Made by a program: the position numbers and the translations under genes. DNA of 64,000 bases, from the NCBI GenBank assembly GCA_033182465.1, contig CP137330.1:1302001-1366000 (forward strand), written 5' to 3'. The DNA is from Sanghuangporus weigelae. Taxonomy: Eukaryota; Basidiomycota; Agaricomycetes; Hymenochaetales; Hymenochaetaceae. Every line of letters starts with the position of its first letter. The first letter of the stretch is position 1. Shown one piece after another: positions 1-12,036 of this stretch. The notes under the pieces are model-generated. The model worked only from the letters and a program-made list of their open reading frames with translations, had not been told where the DNA came from and made no database searches.

Positions 1-1042
1 AGCGGTCGCGATGAGCTGTTCCATCGTGTACCGCAACATGCAGACCCAGTCTATCTCCCGCATCGTCTCTCTCAGGTCTGATGAATTCGTTTCAAGCACA
101 GCATGGAATCTGAATTCGTCGACTCTTGGTATTGGACTCGATAATGGCTTAGTCCGCACGTACAATCCTGAAACCAAGCAGCTGGTCAGCGAGTACAAGC
201 CACATCGCGAGAAAGACTTCGTCGGTGACTTGAGCTGGAGAGATACGAATGTTTTCGCAGTTGGGTATCAGTCCGGCCAGCTTCGCCAGTATGACATCCG
301 GGAACAAAAAGGAGGGAAAGTTCTCAGATCACATAGAGCACGAGTTTGCGGTGTCAAATGGAACCCTGACGGGCGGTTCCTCGCTACAGGGGGTGGGGAC
401 GGAGTAATCGTCTGCTGGGATTCTCGATGCGAAAGGGCGACTCCGATTGTTACTGTATATAATTACGACCTTCCTCCTCCGTCAAGTTCCGACGCTGACG
501 CCAGCTCAAGCCCTGATGTCGAAAGAAGTAGCCCTGAACTGAGCACTCTCACCGCACGCTGGCGACTGCGTCGGCATGTTTCCACCGTTAAAGCGTTCGC
601 ATGGTGTCCCTGGGAACCAGATATGCTTGCATCGGGCGGAGGAACGAAAGACGGTACGATACGATTCTGGGATATAGTACGCGGCCGTCCAAAGCGCACG
701 GTCATTAACACTCATTCGCAAATCACCTCCCTGCACTTTTCGCAAAGCTGTCGTGAAATTGTATCAACGCATGGTTATGCATTCGCACCGGTGATTACTG
801 ATACTGTTCTCCCGACTCCTCGCAAGCACTCCATTCTTGTACATAACTACCCTCATGGCGAGGTAGTAGGGAGACTCTTCGATGCTCCCCACGGACGAAT
901 TACGCATAGTTGTCTCAGTCCCGACGGAACAAAGATCGTCACTTGCGGTTCGGACGATACGATCCGCTTTTATAAGGTCTTTGGGAAACAGGAATCTCTC
1001 CCCAGAGAAGATGAACGTCGTCTACAGAATATCATTCGGTAA
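1..1042 (+). CDS. APC/C activator (Cdc20/Cdh1/Ama1-type WD40 protein), 5' partial
   Basis: This is the C-terminal WD40 propeller of an anaphase-promoting complex activator, which brings substrates to the ubiquitin ligase in mitosis, G1 or meiosis. The reading frame is open to the left edge, so the N-terminal C-box and KEN regions lie outside the window; the ATG at 11 is internal to the propeller. Family marks are the blade motifs GLDNGLVRTYNP, HRARVCGVKWNPDGRFLATGG and ASGGGTKDGTIRFWD, and the last residues are Ile-Arg, the IR tail by which Cdc20/Cdh1 proteins dock on TPR subunits of the APC/C. A Ser/Asp/Pro-rich insert of about 35 residues near residue 160 separates two blades. Whether it is Cdc20, Cdh1 or a meiotic Ama1/Mfr1-type activator cannot be settled without the N-terminus. 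The visible part is one uninterrupted exon. Confidence 0.88.
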   Translation, partial: AVAMSCSIVYRNMQTQSISRIVSLRSDEFVSSTAWNLNSSTLGIGLDNGLVRTYNPETKQLVSEYKPHREKDFVGDLSWRDTNVFAVGYQSGQLRQYDIREQKGGKVLRSHRARVCGVKWNPDGRFLATGGGDGVIVCWDSRCERATPIVTVYNYDLPPPSSSDADASSSPDVERSSPELSTLTARWRLRRHVSTVKAFAWCPWEPDMLASGGGTKDGTIRFWDIVRGRPKRTVINTHSQITSLHFSQSCREIVSTHGYAFAPVITDTVLPTPRKHSILVHNYPHGEVVGRLFDAPHGRITHSCLSPDGTKIVTCGSDDTIRFYKVFGKQESLPREDERRLQNIIR

Positions 1043-1636
1043 ATTATTATTCTTTCGATAGCTGCTTTCTCTTTCCCACTGCTTCGTTACGGCGGTGTTG
1101 TATCATGTGTGTTTGTATTTTATCTTTTCCCGTTCCTCGTTACATGCAGTTCCTTTGTTGTATGTGTCTATGTTCCACTTATAGAAACATTATTACTGGC
1201 GGACTTATGTCTCCATTAGTTATTTGCAAGATTGTTGTGTTTTACTGCGCCTGCCAGTACCTACTTTTCCTCATGTAGCAAGTAATCATAGGTGAATACT
1301 TTTGTGAAGGCTGGAAAAAATAGTATAACCCCTGGTATGTTTCATATATTTTATCTGCCGGTAATCGCTAAATTCACCATTTTCCCTAGCAATCAGAACT
1401 CGACCACTTTCTGCTTCAATAAATCAAAAATGGAACATGACTCCGCCATGGTTTGATCAGGGAATACTGATTGGAACCATGAAAACCACTTCTTATCATG
1501 ATTCCTCTTATTTTAAGTCGGATCCTGGGAAGCTCACTGAAGTGATATAAGAGACTGACGCTAACCCTTATTCTTACTTTCTGCCCCTCTTCTCCTCTCT
1601 TCATCTGGTAACTCGTTTCACCTCTTATCCTGAAGA
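1043..1636. other. Intergenic, about 0.6 kb
   Basis: T-rich 3' flank of the WD40 gene, then the promoter side of the next gene. I see no coding potential, repeat or RNA gene in it. Confidence 0.5.
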
Positions 1637-3223
1637 ATGCTTGCCCTCCGTTTCGATACTCAAGAAATGGACCCTAGCCGAGAGTTAACTTCCGCGTTTC
1701 AGACTTCGTTATTTGGTGTGGCCTTTGCAACCGTCTCGTTCTACGATATAGGTGAGTATGGTTAGCTTTGAAAATATTGAGAGACTGATATGTTCATGCT
1801 AGTCATCAAATTAGACCAGGAGGTGAGAAATCCACTTTCTGCGATTTTTCGATATAACTTTGCGTCTGATCAACGCTGCAAGGTCAAGTATTTCTGGGTA
1901 CAAACTTTTTATTGAAGAGATGCATAGTTCTCACATCTAGCACACTCAGAGATATCCTCTACGTCCTGTCAGCTTTCTTTACTTCTCAGTAAGTACCATA
2001 AAAGTGCGGTGCCTTCCAATTTGTCCTGATCTAAATTTTAGACTCGCCTCTGCGGAATTATTGGAGCGTCTTCAGGAATTCTTTGTGAGGTACCATTGCA
2101 TTCATCAGTTCTCTTGACTAATTAAGCTCGTAATTTATAGACAGCATGAACAGCGAAATGACACCGTTGTGAGTCTGACGTGCGTATTTTCAAGAAGATT
2201 AACTGATGGTCTTCCGCTCTCGTCTATAAGATGTAAGATTCGCATACTGTGCATTGCAGTACGCTCAAATATGGACGATTACAAGGTCAATTTGGCTATC
2301 GGACAGCCTATGTGTGCCGTAAGTCCAGTATACTTTTGCCTTGATGCCTACGTCTCATCTGTCTTGAGCAGAATGCATCATGTTTGCTCTTATAGACTGT
2401 AAGTAGCCGTTATAACAAATTTGAGAAATCTTGGTTGATCTTTCTGGACTTATTAGACATTCTTTTACTGAGAGTACTAGCCCTATATCGCCAAGGTATT
2501 GAACGATTCCATTTTTACATGGTTTTACTTTATCCTTTCATATTATAGACCGGAGCGTTGCTTTGTGTCTTAGAGTGTTGTTTTCCCTACAGGCTACTGG
2601 ACGCCTGGCACTTGTGGTTTATGAAGTGAAATATGCTAATCGTTAGCTCTCTTTTGAATCCCCGATACCTGTACGCTAATTGGTTGGATAGCCATTGCTA
2701 GTCGCTTAAGCGGTAATCATGTTATCTGTTTACTGCTGCAGGCACAGGACCCTGGATGGAACACGGCGACCTGGTGAGCAATCCATTGATGTTGAATGAT
2801 AATTCAATCAATGATTGTTGGTTAGGATTGTGCTCCTGCTCTATGGAATTATATTGATGGCCCTCGCGTTGTATAAAACATTGAAGTATTGGACGTCTTT
2901 TAGGCAGTCTACAACGCTACTTCGAGTCTTGATCGAGGATCAAGTAATATATTTCTCTATGTAAGTAAACTAATTTATACGTGACAAACGACGCTTCAAT
3001 AGCTCAAAAATCCTCCAGGACAATTATTTGCGCCATCATGAACCTCATTGCTGGTTATCTTGGTCCTATTGCGTATCTGGATAATATCGTACCTGGATTA
3101 CCGAGTCTTCTTTCCGCCATTGGAGCCCACATGGTAATTCACTTGAAGGAGGTTGGCGCCAAAGGGACAGGTGAAGATGCTGGTTACAGAACGCATACTT
3201 TGTCTGCTATGGAATTTGCATAA
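1637..3223 (+). CDS. DUF6533-type multi-pass membrane protein, intron-rich
   Basis: This appears to be a basidiomycete integral membrane protein of the DUF6533 group, whose function is unknown. The ATG at 1637 opens a first exon ending at a gtgagt donor. Splicing to the next exon gives a segment with YDIVIKLDQE, which fits the DUF6533 signature (YDxxLTLxxEV). Further hydrophobic exons follow: one with LRDILYVLSAFF, one at about 2825-2960 encoding LLLYGIILMALALYKTLKYW, and a last exon with LIAGYLGPIAYLDNIVPGL and a short hydrophilic tail. Seven transmembrane helices are usual for the family. The exons are small (20-150 bp) and the exact joins near 1860-2700 are uncertain. No pathway can be inferred from the neighbours, although a DUF6534 gene follows on the same strand. 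Confidence 0.7.
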
Positions 3224-3792
3224 ATAACCATGACAAAATAAATGCCAAGTGAAAATGTTGAGACACGCTCTACATGCAAAATTGGTCAGACCTGCGAGAC
3301 CGAAGAATCAGGGCAGGGGAATTTTGCATACGTAACTTCCATTATATACCAACATTCAGGCTCGGAAGGCTCTAAGTCTTGATGCTTGACCTACTTACCT
3401 GCCTCGAGTAAGTACCTGCAAGTATTTCGCTGGGTAACAATTCATAATTTCATTCACTGTACATTTCACATAATATGCAAGTGTTCTTGGATAGTTCTCT
3501 CCGATTTAACGGGATTCAGGCTATTCACTCCGCTTTGCGATGCTCTTGTTGGAAAGCTCGTCAAATTTTTGCAGCAATAGCCGAAGAATGCAGCCCGGAA
3601 TTGTCGTCCCTTGCTAAATTACAAATAAGGTTTCTGCTACCTATTCAATTGGTAGAGACGCCCCTTCCTTCGTCATTACTGTCATTTGCTGCCGGAATGG
3701 AATCAATGTATATAACACCATAAGATGTGGTTCGAAACCCCGCGTATATCTTCCTTTCCCTTCCCAGACACTTCATGTTAGACACCTGAACC
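3224..3792. other. Intergenic, about 0.57 kb
   Basis: Spacer between the two membrane-protein genes. Short open frames occur in it, but none shows a recognisable domain. The region just before 3793 is likely the promoter of the DUF6534 gene. Confidence 0.45.
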
Positions 3793-5271
3793 ATGGCGTC
3801 AACGGGCATCGTGCCCCCGTCGCAACTGGACAGTACTGTGCGTTAAGGACATGCACTCGTCAAGAGTTCAACTTTCTGACCGTTTGTCTAGTATGGCTGT
3901 CTCTACCTAGCAGCGATGTAAGTGCAAACATCACCAAACGAGCTCACAAATTGACCATGGAAATTCCAGTTTTTCTTCGATGTAGGTATGAACAAATCGC
4001 CAAGTAAAGCCGAAGTCACTCACGCGTTCCAGGTTATGGGGCATCGGTTGTCTTCAGCTATATCTATACTACGAAGTGCGTTGACATGCGTCTATCTCTG
4101 GATTTGCACTTAGCACTAACATCTGTTAAGAAGTACTGGGCGACCGACCAGAGATGGCTTAAAGTGTATCTGTGCTTGATATGGATACTGGATACAGCGC
4201 ATCAGGTCATCCTTCTAATATGGACATATGAGATCTTTGTGAAGGGAATTATCGACTCAACATTCTACATTCGGTTTCCAAAGTACGTTGCTGTTCCTTT
4301 AATGAGAATATGCGCGTTTGTGACCATACTTCAAACAGAACTGCGAGCAACACCGGGATTCTGGCTGCCTTAGTCGACGTTATGGTACAGATTATCTTTG
4401 TCCGACGTGCCTGGTATTGTGGGTGTCGCGCAGGTTGCTCTTGCATTCTCTGACTCACGATCTCGAAGTAAACAACAAGAGGTTTATGCTTGCGGGATTG
4501 TTGTTCATTGCCGTCTTGGGACAGTTCGCGATGAATGTGGTCTATTATGGCCTAATCTACAACTCGAATCAGCTGGACCAATTAGCTAGATACCTTGACA
4601 TGGTAATCGCGCTGAATGCCGTCATTGCATTCACGGACACGTTGCTTGCTTCCGTGCTGATATGGCTTTTGCGGAAATCGCGGTGCGGAATTAGAAGAAC
4701 AGATTCGATCATAAATCGCCTTGTCCTGTATACCATCGGCTCTGGCCTTGTGACGTCTCTCTGGATGATAGTGGCACTAGTTGGCGTCGGAGCAGCTCCC
4801 CACTCCCTTCTTTATGCACTTGCTGATCTGGTTCTTCCAAAATGTGAGTCGAGTTTGTTTCAGCGGCCGATATGAGTGAGTATGCTGACTGCTTGACCAG
4901 TGTATTTCAATTGCGTACTCGCCTCGTTCGTCGCCATTCTGTGTATCTGAACCTTGCATTTGACCTGTATAATTGTAGGTTGAACGCCCGATTGTCTCTT
5001 CGAACTCTCGGCAGTCACGAGGAGAGCTTGAGCATTCGCTTCCAAGACTTCTCAGCTGCGAATGCAAGGAGTAAGAGCAGTAGTATGAATGCCTCGCGCA
5101 AAGTACGTATTATAGTTCTCTCTCGTTTCTGTTAGTAACTCGTCGGCAATAACATAGATTTCGTCGTCGAGAGCTATTGAGTGCCAAGTAGACATTGATG
5201 TGGAAAGCAATGCCGATCAGCGTAAGGCAAGTATTGAATTTGTCTGGACTACTTTCGTTTCCTGTAGCTGA
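3793..5271 (+). CDS. DUF6534-type multi-pass membrane protein
   Basis: A fungal seven-helix membrane protein of unknown function. The start at 3793 gives MASTGIVPPSQLDST. Short exons then give YGCLYLAAMFFFD and GYGASVVFSYIY, followed by the family hallmark WLKVYLCLIWILDTAHQVIL, where the Leu-Asp-Thr-x-His turn is typical. Later parts include VQIIFVRRAW, several helices at about 4480-4840, and, after two introns, YFNCVLASFVAI and LNARLSLR, matching the C-terminal LLASLNARxxLR signature that defines DUF6534. A Ser-rich hydrophilic tail ends at a TGA at 5269-5271. Between VQIIFVRRAW and the following helix the frame changes across a gt...ag stretch of only 20 bp (about 4413-4432), which is too short for a normal intron. 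The gene may carry a small indel there, or a splice pattern I did not resolve. Confidence 0.72.
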
Positions 5272-6738
5272 GTTCCATTCTCACTTTTCAAAGCTTGGGG
5301 TCAGCTTCACAGAGTCTGATAGCGAGATGGTAGCAGCGGAAGCTCGACCTGTTTAAATGGGAAGACATTGGATCCCTTGTATTTCTAGGTGAGGCTCCCA
5401 AATGTTGAGCTCGGCAAGCGTAAAGAATCGCTAATATCATCTTCATAGAACCTACTGCTTGTTGGTTCTTCACCCACGTCAGAGGCCGCCTCATCAAACA
5501 AATCTTGCGTCCGGCACCTCGATCAATGGTTATGAAGGTATGGGGATTAAGATTTTAAACGCTTTCATTTCGAATGCGGTCGTCGGTATTGACGGATAGC
5601 GACTGAGAGATGGCCAGTAACATAGCTGCTTTCTCCGGCGACGACGCAAGGGGCAGCCCAGAGCTCATATGCTTGTCGGATGCCGCGAGGAACCCAGACG
5701 AGAGAAGTATGCGAATATAGGAGGACAAATGTCAAGGTATTTGGGTTGCAGAAGTAGTGAGCACGCGTCCAGCGGTCTCATATCGTGCCGGTCGCACCAA
5801 CTTCGAAAATCCCTTCTGTGCGAATGAGGCGAGTAGATGCGTTGCGCTCGGGGTGCGGAGCTGAGTAGTAGAGTGATTGTCTCATCTTACATATATCCGG
5901 GCGCAGGGAGGAATAACACTGAAATGACTGGGACAATGCTCACCCGAACGAGATATAGCGGTACGGCATATACTCGCTTCTCAGCTTCAGGCTTCTGCAT
6001 CAACATTTTCTTCCATTGAAATGCACAGTATTCAATTTATTGCATGCTTTTTTTTTGAGTCGTATAGTCTTTCTAGTTGTTCGTTGCTGATGGGTTATTG
6101 AGATATGACCCCGATCTCATCATACTTACTTATATATCTTTCAATTTTTTTTTTCAACAAGAATTTCTGGTGATCGACGCACCGGCATGACTCGGCATAT
6201 TCCGTAGGAAGGCAGGACGCGTTTTGCCACTTCCCATTTGTTCGTCTTGAGCTTGAAGTCCTTATTCCATGATCAACATTCACTCCTTTTGTGTCGTCGC
6301 TCACATTAACGAGAATATGTCTCGTGCAGAGTCATGGAAAGGAGACGAAATAGGCCTTTGATTTGCACCCCAAATGGCCCATTGCTGCTGACGATTTCCA
6401 TCTCGGATCGAGCAAAGTCGTGTTGAAGATTCGGTGACTACCGAATTCCAGCGTGTTCTTAATATAATAATGACCGGAGAGAATGAATTAAGATCGCAAG
6501 GAGTAAATCCACCCGTCGACGATGACCTGACTCATTCGTGACTTTTGTTCAGCGTCTTACACGAGCGTCTAGCTAATCTGAACCGGCATTTGTTTGCGCT
6601 GTGACGACGAGGACCAGCAAAGGTGACCGATGCGGAGCAAAGTGAGTTTATAAAGCTCTTCTCGCTTTTTCTCTGCAATTTTACTTCTTGGTTGTTAGAT
6701 AGCGTCTTGAGCCGTAGCTCGACAAGCCTCGCTCAAAT
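5272..6738. other. Intergenic, about 1.5 kb
   Basis: No recognisable gene. It has homopolymer T runs near 6048 and 6147 and scattered short open frames without domain signatures. The right end should hold the promoter of the first Pmp3-type gene. Confidence 0.4.
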
Positions 6739-7261
6739 ATGGGAGATTGGCCAATCAAAATCGCCTTGTGTGTTGTTGCCGTGTACGTCCTCTCCTGCTT
6801 TCTTCATTTGGTTGTTCTTGACAACGGTCTCTCCATTCAGAATCTTGCCTCCATTGGGAGTGCTCTTCAGTACGTCATCTTACTTGTGGTTATGCAATGC
6901 TCGTTGTAGGCAGAACTGACAGTGTGTGGATACCAGAGATCTGGTGGAAGAAATGGTCCTGGTTTAGTAAGTCATTTTCATCGTTTGGGTAGTTTTATTG
7001 CCTCTTGCTGACTTATGCTTCGATAGGTTTTGGTGTAAACATTTTGTTGACACTTTGCGGTTATCTGCCTGGTATAATCCACGCTATGTAGGTCTTGTTT
7101 CAAGCAACGGCCCGTCGTACTGTGCCTCAACTTCTATCTTCTGTAGATATGAAATTCTCTCGGATCACGAACTTACTCGGCGCGAGATCAAGAGGAGGAA
7201 GATCGAGCGGAAGCGACGAAGGCGCACTGGGGCTAGTAGGAGGACAGGGGGCTACTACTAG
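6739..7261 (+). CDS. Pmp3/UPF0057 stress-related proteolipid, copy 1
   Basis: A small two-helix plasma-membrane proteolipid of the Pmp3 family, whose members influence membrane potential and cation tolerance in yeast and plants. Five exons can be spliced in frame: 6739-6782, 6841-6869, 6910-6966, 7027-7087 and 7147-7261. The first helix ends in VILPPLGVLF and the second is VNILLTLCGYLPGIIHAIY, matching the family LPPLGVF and LTxxGYxPGIIHAxY motifs. The loop between the helices is longer and more Trp/Lys-rich than usual. After the second helix comes a strongly basic tail of about 35 residues (runs of Arg and Lys), which short Pmp3 proteins lack. A paralog with the same four intron positions follows on the same strand. 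Confidence 0.82.
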
Positions 7262-7653
7262 TACTAGTAATGGACTCGACATGGACTCTAGTGGCTGCTT
7301 GCGAATAGTCCAGAGTCGCAGGCACATATTATGACTCCTATGCCTTATATGCCTTATGGATAATATATGTATATGCTGTATGCTACGACTCGACTCGGAG
7401 TATGACGATTGCCATCGTTGCGATCTCTTTGTCTGCTTGGGTCCACATGCGATCTAAGAATAGCAGTGCTGGTCTGGTCGGTTTCGAAATCTAAATCCCT
7501 CTCATGAGTGACGTCACTTTTGAGTTTCAGGTGGGCTTCATTCTCCACCATACATACATATAACCCAGGTCTCACTTTCAGTTCAGTGCTACCATCCTGC
7601 TCGCTCACATTCTCGCTTGCAGTTCTGAATCATAACGCATCCATAATATCACT

Positions 7654-8205
7654 ATGTCTACTGGTGTATCTCCGACATCAAGTGTTCTTCTTTACTTTTT
7701 GGCAATGTAAGCGCATTCAAGCGCACATTGCAGGGGACTATCGGGAAGCTGATCTTTCGATTTATAGTGTCCTGCCCCCTCTTGCCGTCTTCCTTGGTGC
7801 GCGACTGAATGCCTTTCAAAGACAATATTCTATCATCCTTTCTAATCTGGTCCTGGTATAGACTCAGCATTCAGCGTTGGTACGGGCACCATCTGTAGAC
7901 TATACAATCTGCCAAGTCGCTCACTCTTCGTTTAGATTTCTTAATCAATATCTGTCTGACCATCTTTGGTTGGATCCCTGGCATTATACACGCTTGGTAC
8001 GTCATGGATTTGTCTTTCTTTTGCTGTTATCTCTGACTAAATTACGCTTTCATATCTGATCAGGTACGTCATCTCGAAGCGCGAACGCGCCACAGGAGCC
8101 ACAGACCCGCTGGTTGCCGGCGGTACCACAGCTCCGAGGACCGCTCCCGCAGCTACAGCTGCTCCTGCGACGACAGCGCCGGGAACTGCTGCTGCAACAT
8201 ACTGA
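7654..8205 (+). CDS. Pmp3/UPF0057 stress-related proteolipid, copy 2
   Basis: Second member of a tandem Pmp3 pair. The exons are 7654-7706, 7767-7796, 7862-7894, 7936-7996 and 8064-8205, all with gt...ag introns and consistent phase. Splicing gives a first helix with LAIVLPPLAVFL, a short loop, and a second helix INICLTIFGWIPGIIHAW, followed by YVISKRERATG. The C-terminal tail of about 40 residues is a low-complexity Ala/Pro/Thr run ending AAATY, in contrast to the Arg/Lys-rich tail of copy 1. The core is therefore conserved while the tails have diverged completely. The protein is expected in the plasma membrane; the role of the tail is unknown. Start choice rests on this being the first ATG in frame with the helix. 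Confidence 0.85.
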
Positions 8206-8493
8206 AAGGCGCAAACATCTTCGTGCAGTAATAGGAAGTCAATTTCGACGACTATCTTACATTTGAAATGCACTATTTCCTGTAGCAATCGTCGTGTACG
8301 ATATTCGATTGATATGTTGTAAAAATAGGACTAGAGATGACAAAACGTCACTATTTGCAAGTAAATGCGCAACTTCTCTGTTGTAGTAAAAGAACAAAAA
8401 ACCGTCTATTCGATGGAAGATGTCTCTGATGCGAACGAATGCACGGCTCCCAACCTAATTAGCTAGGTAAGAAAAATAGCACAATTGTCACGT

Positions 8494-8564
8494 GTCCCTG
8501 GTGTGAATCGAACACACGGCTCCACGGCCACAACGTGACGATTTAACCACTAATCGACAGGGAC
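8494..8564 (-). tRNA. tRNA-His (GTG)
   Basis: Read on the minus strand, the segment folds as a cloverleaf. A 7-bp acceptor stem (GTCCCTG with CAGGGAC) is followed by a D-arm with AGTGGTTAA, an anticodon stem of five pairs around the loop TTGTGGC (anticodon GTG), and a T-arm with GTTCGATTC. The discriminator base is A. No intron is present. The 3' CCA is not encoded, as expected in eukaryotes. The GTTGTGGCCG core is typical of eukaryotic tRNA-His. Confidence 0.93.
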
Positions 8565-9137
8565 CTAAATATTATGTTATTATAAGATTTTATATTCAAG
8601 AGATGTTCCTTACTCACTCGGCACGTGCACCATCAGACGGCCGCAACCTCGACCAGTTCCGGCCACAAGTCTTGCGGCCGCAACGTCGATGAATGAACTG
8701 CAGGGGCGGATGCGAATGCGAAATTCTCCATTGCAATCAGTGAGGCCAAGTCTCAGCCTAACTCTGTAAACGCCGACGGGTCTTTACTACCGCAACTCAA
8801 GAGGTGACATACAGATCTGGGTGAACAGCTAAACTAAAACAATATTTTCAATATTGTTTTCCGTGCTTTCGGTCGATTATCTTCTCAAGAGATTCCGGGG
8901 TGACTGTTTGACCGCACATTCCCCACCGGTTCTCCACTGAAATAGAAACATCCCGCTTCTTTCGCCATTCACATAATTATATTGAGTAAGGAACAGCCAA
9001 TGTTTGTTTTGGACTGTCCTGCGCCCGTCGTCGGCCTCGGGCATGTTTCAGACTCGGTCTTCGGTTTTCCAGTCCTTTAAAGCTGGCGAACAGTGTCCAA
9101 CGGGCATACACGCATTCTCTTAGTCTCATATCTCAGG
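8565..9137. other. Intergenic, about 0.57 kb
   Basis: Spacer between the tRNA-His gene and the P450 array. It presumably holds the promoter of the first P450. I see no gene in it. Confidence 0.45.
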
Positions 9138-11373
9138 ATGTTCCTCCCATCAGAATACTACGTGCACGCTATGAGCAGTCTCCCTATTCTCGACTTGCGC
9201 GACGCATACCTGTTCTTAGTTGCAGGTGCTCTGGTACGTTCTTTCGCATTCTTAATTGTCATTTATGTCAACGATTTTTACTTCCCCAGGTCGTTCACTT
9301 GATCTACAAGAAGTTCGAAGTGCAGCCCTCGAGCTACTTCCCGACTTTCCTTCTGCTCATTGCAACGCCGTTTCTGTGCTCGTCCTTCCTCATCGCGCAC
9401 TTCGCTTCAGCGACGATAGCTTACCTAGCTGGTTTTGCGGCGTTCTATGGATCGCTCTTGACTAGTATCGCGTGTTACCGCCTTTCTCCTTGGCATCCAC
9501 TGGCGAAGTACCCTGGTCCTGTTTTGGCGAAGCTTTCAAAGTTCTGGATTATGTATATAATTTGGAAAGGCAAGCAATTGGATATCGTCACAGGCTTGCA
9601 CAAAAAGTATGGCACACATGTGCGTCTTGGTGAGTCTTCTCGTAGTTCTAAATTCTAGAGTGTCTCACGAACATACTCGGAAACAGGGCCAAATGAGCTT
9701 TCTATTGCTGATGCGGATCTTCTACCTGCGCTGCTCGCACCTGATATGCCCCGGGGACCTAGTATGCATTTCCCTTCTTGTGCCTGCTCGTTTTCATGGC
9801 TAAATAATTGCGACAGTGTGGGACGGTCGTCGTAATCCTGACGCGGAGCCGAATTTGATTGCTACGAGGAGCAGAGAGGACCACGCCCGGAAGCGGGTTG
9901 CCTGGACACACGCCTTTAGCACTGCTTCGGTACGCGAGTATCAACCTGCTATTGCTCGTCGCGCCGGTCAATTGGCGGAGGAACTCGAGAAGCGTGCTCT
10001 TGCTGGAGAGACCGTAGACCTGGTTAACTGGATGATTTATTTCGCGTGAGTTCTTGCACTCCAAACAGCTGGTTATTAAACTAATACATGTGTGATTAGA
10101 TTTGATTTCATGGGTGATATGGCGTGAGTCTCTCACTGCGAATAACTCATTGCAAAGACTGACAGATTGAGGAAGATTTGGCGGAGGTTTCGAGCTCATG
10201 CGTGATGGAGATGTGAATGGACTCTGGAAGATGATGGTTGATCGAATCGAGTAAGTTGGTTTGAAAGACTCCTTATCTTACTTGAGTATTGATTACTTTT
10301 TACAACAGTGTCATTGCTTGGCAAATGCACATTCCGTGGGCCACGCGTCTTCTGCTGAAGATTCCATTTGCGACGGAAGCAGTCGTCAAGTTCCGAAACT
10401 TCACCATCAAGTGTGCAAAGCAGCGCCAAGAGAAGGGCTCAAGTGCGAAGGATCTTTTCTACCATCTCGTAAGCTAAGCCGTATTACTGGGATAGCCAGT
10501 ATCGCTCACATAATACCGTTTCTTAGATTGGCGAAGGCAAAGATGACGACTCGAAAATGACTCAAGCCCAGCTTAACGAACTCGTCGTCAGCGGCGAGCT
10601 TGCGATCGTGGCAGGTTCGGATACTACCTCCACGACACTCAGTGGCGTATTCTTCTACCTACTCACGCACCCGGAATGCTATGATCGCCTTCGCAAAGAA
10701 GTTGATGCGGTATTCCCGCCTGGTGAAGGTGAACCGTTCGATGGTGCGCGTCTTGCGGAGATGAAATATCTGAATGCTGTGATGTACGTTTCTTCGTCGC
10801 GAATGTACTCCATGATGACCGAGAGCCAACGTTCTTATTCATCCATAGCAATGAAACGCTTCGCATTCAACCGGCAGTACCAACTGCCATCCAGCGCGCT
10901 CCGGAGAGGGGCACGGGCGGAAAATGGGTCGGCAAAGAGTGCGTACTATTATTGCTGTTGACAGCACCGAGTTTTCTGACACGTAACGACTTTGACACAG
11001 TTACATCCCTGAGGGCACCGCTGTGAACATTCCTCCTTACGTCCTGCACCACAACCCTAAGTACTTCTCGCCTGCGCCGGACTCTTTCATGCCAGAGCGC
11101 TGGCTTCAAAACTCTAGCTCTGAGAAGATGCTGGGCAACGAAAAGGTCATGCACTATTATCCAGCGTTCATTCCGTTCAGCACAGGCCACGCGAACTGCG
11201 CGGGAAAGAACCTCGCGATTGCGGAAATGCGTGTAGTGACTGCTCTGCTCATGCAGAAGTTCAATATACGCCTCGCTCCGGGATACGACCCTGCTCGCTG
11301 GACACGGGAGATGATCGACTTGTTTGTTATGAAGCCTAGCGAACTGCCGGTCATCATCACTTTGAGGGAATGA
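9138..11373 (+). CDS. Cytochrome P450 monooxygenase, paralog 1 of 3
   Basis: A microsomal class II P450 in about ten exons. An N-terminal membrane region (ILDLRDAYLFLVAGAL and two further hydrophobic stretches) leads to the Pro-rich hinge PWHPLAKYPGPVLAK. The oxygen-activating I-helix motif AGSDTT lies near 10615. The K-helix ExxR appears as ETLR at a small exon starting near 10850, the PERW motif as PERWL near 11095, and the haem loop as FSTGHANCAG near 11175, with Cys as the iron ligand. A 24-nt microexon (10100-10123) encodes most of DFMGDMA. The start at 9138 is the first ATG; the ATG at 9171 (MSSLPILDLRD) lines up better with the two downstream paralogs. The substrate is unknown. It is the most divergent of the three copies. 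Confidence 0.88.
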
Positions 11374-12036
11374 GACGAGGCTTTGGAGGATGGTTTCAAG
11401 TAGCTCGAAATATCGTCTTTATTCGTTTTTTTTCGCGATTTTTAATTGCTGGCATAATAATTCAATGTATTGTGGTGTAAATTTAAGTTCGGGGCTTCGT
11501 GCCTGAATACACGTTCTGCTTTGGAAGTGATCTCCATGAGCCATCCGCATTGAGGCATGTCGATCACGCTATTTCTCCGTGGGGACCCGCGGATTGCATT
11601 TCTTCCGAACCAATGCAATGGCTCGCTTTCTTAATCCAACCTTCAAAGATCACCTTCTGTTGCACGCGAGCCCGTACATACGTGCAGCTTGGAAAGACTC
11701 GAGGCTCCCACTTCGTGCGTGAAACGGGGTTTCTATGATGGCTAGGTTTGCTTCAAAGTTGGCGAAGAACGCACTGCACAGCTCAGGTCTTAGGCGGAGA
11801 AGCACATATGCGCTTCCTAACTCGTGATATCGAGATCCCGCGCTGCGATTGTGGGCCAGTTTCAGCGTGGCTTCAAGGTTTGAATGCGTTCCGACCCCGT
11901 ATTGTCAAGTGCTTGACCCGCAGTGTCCGATGCCCGAGAGGTAGAAGTAAGAAGAACTTCTTCTTCATGCGTATAAGAAGACACGGAAAGTAGCTCCTCT
12001 TGACCATCATCTCCAGTCATCGTTCTTTGCTTTAGC
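11374..12036. other. Intergenic between P450 copies 1 and 2
   Basis: About 0.66 kb with a T-rich terminator-like stretch near 11420-11470. I see no gene and no P450 remnant. Confidence 0.45.

Noticed and set aside
9759-11190. Minus-strand frames of 100-146 codons opposite the first P450
   Set aside because: They are antisense to well-supported P450 exons and carry no domain of their own.
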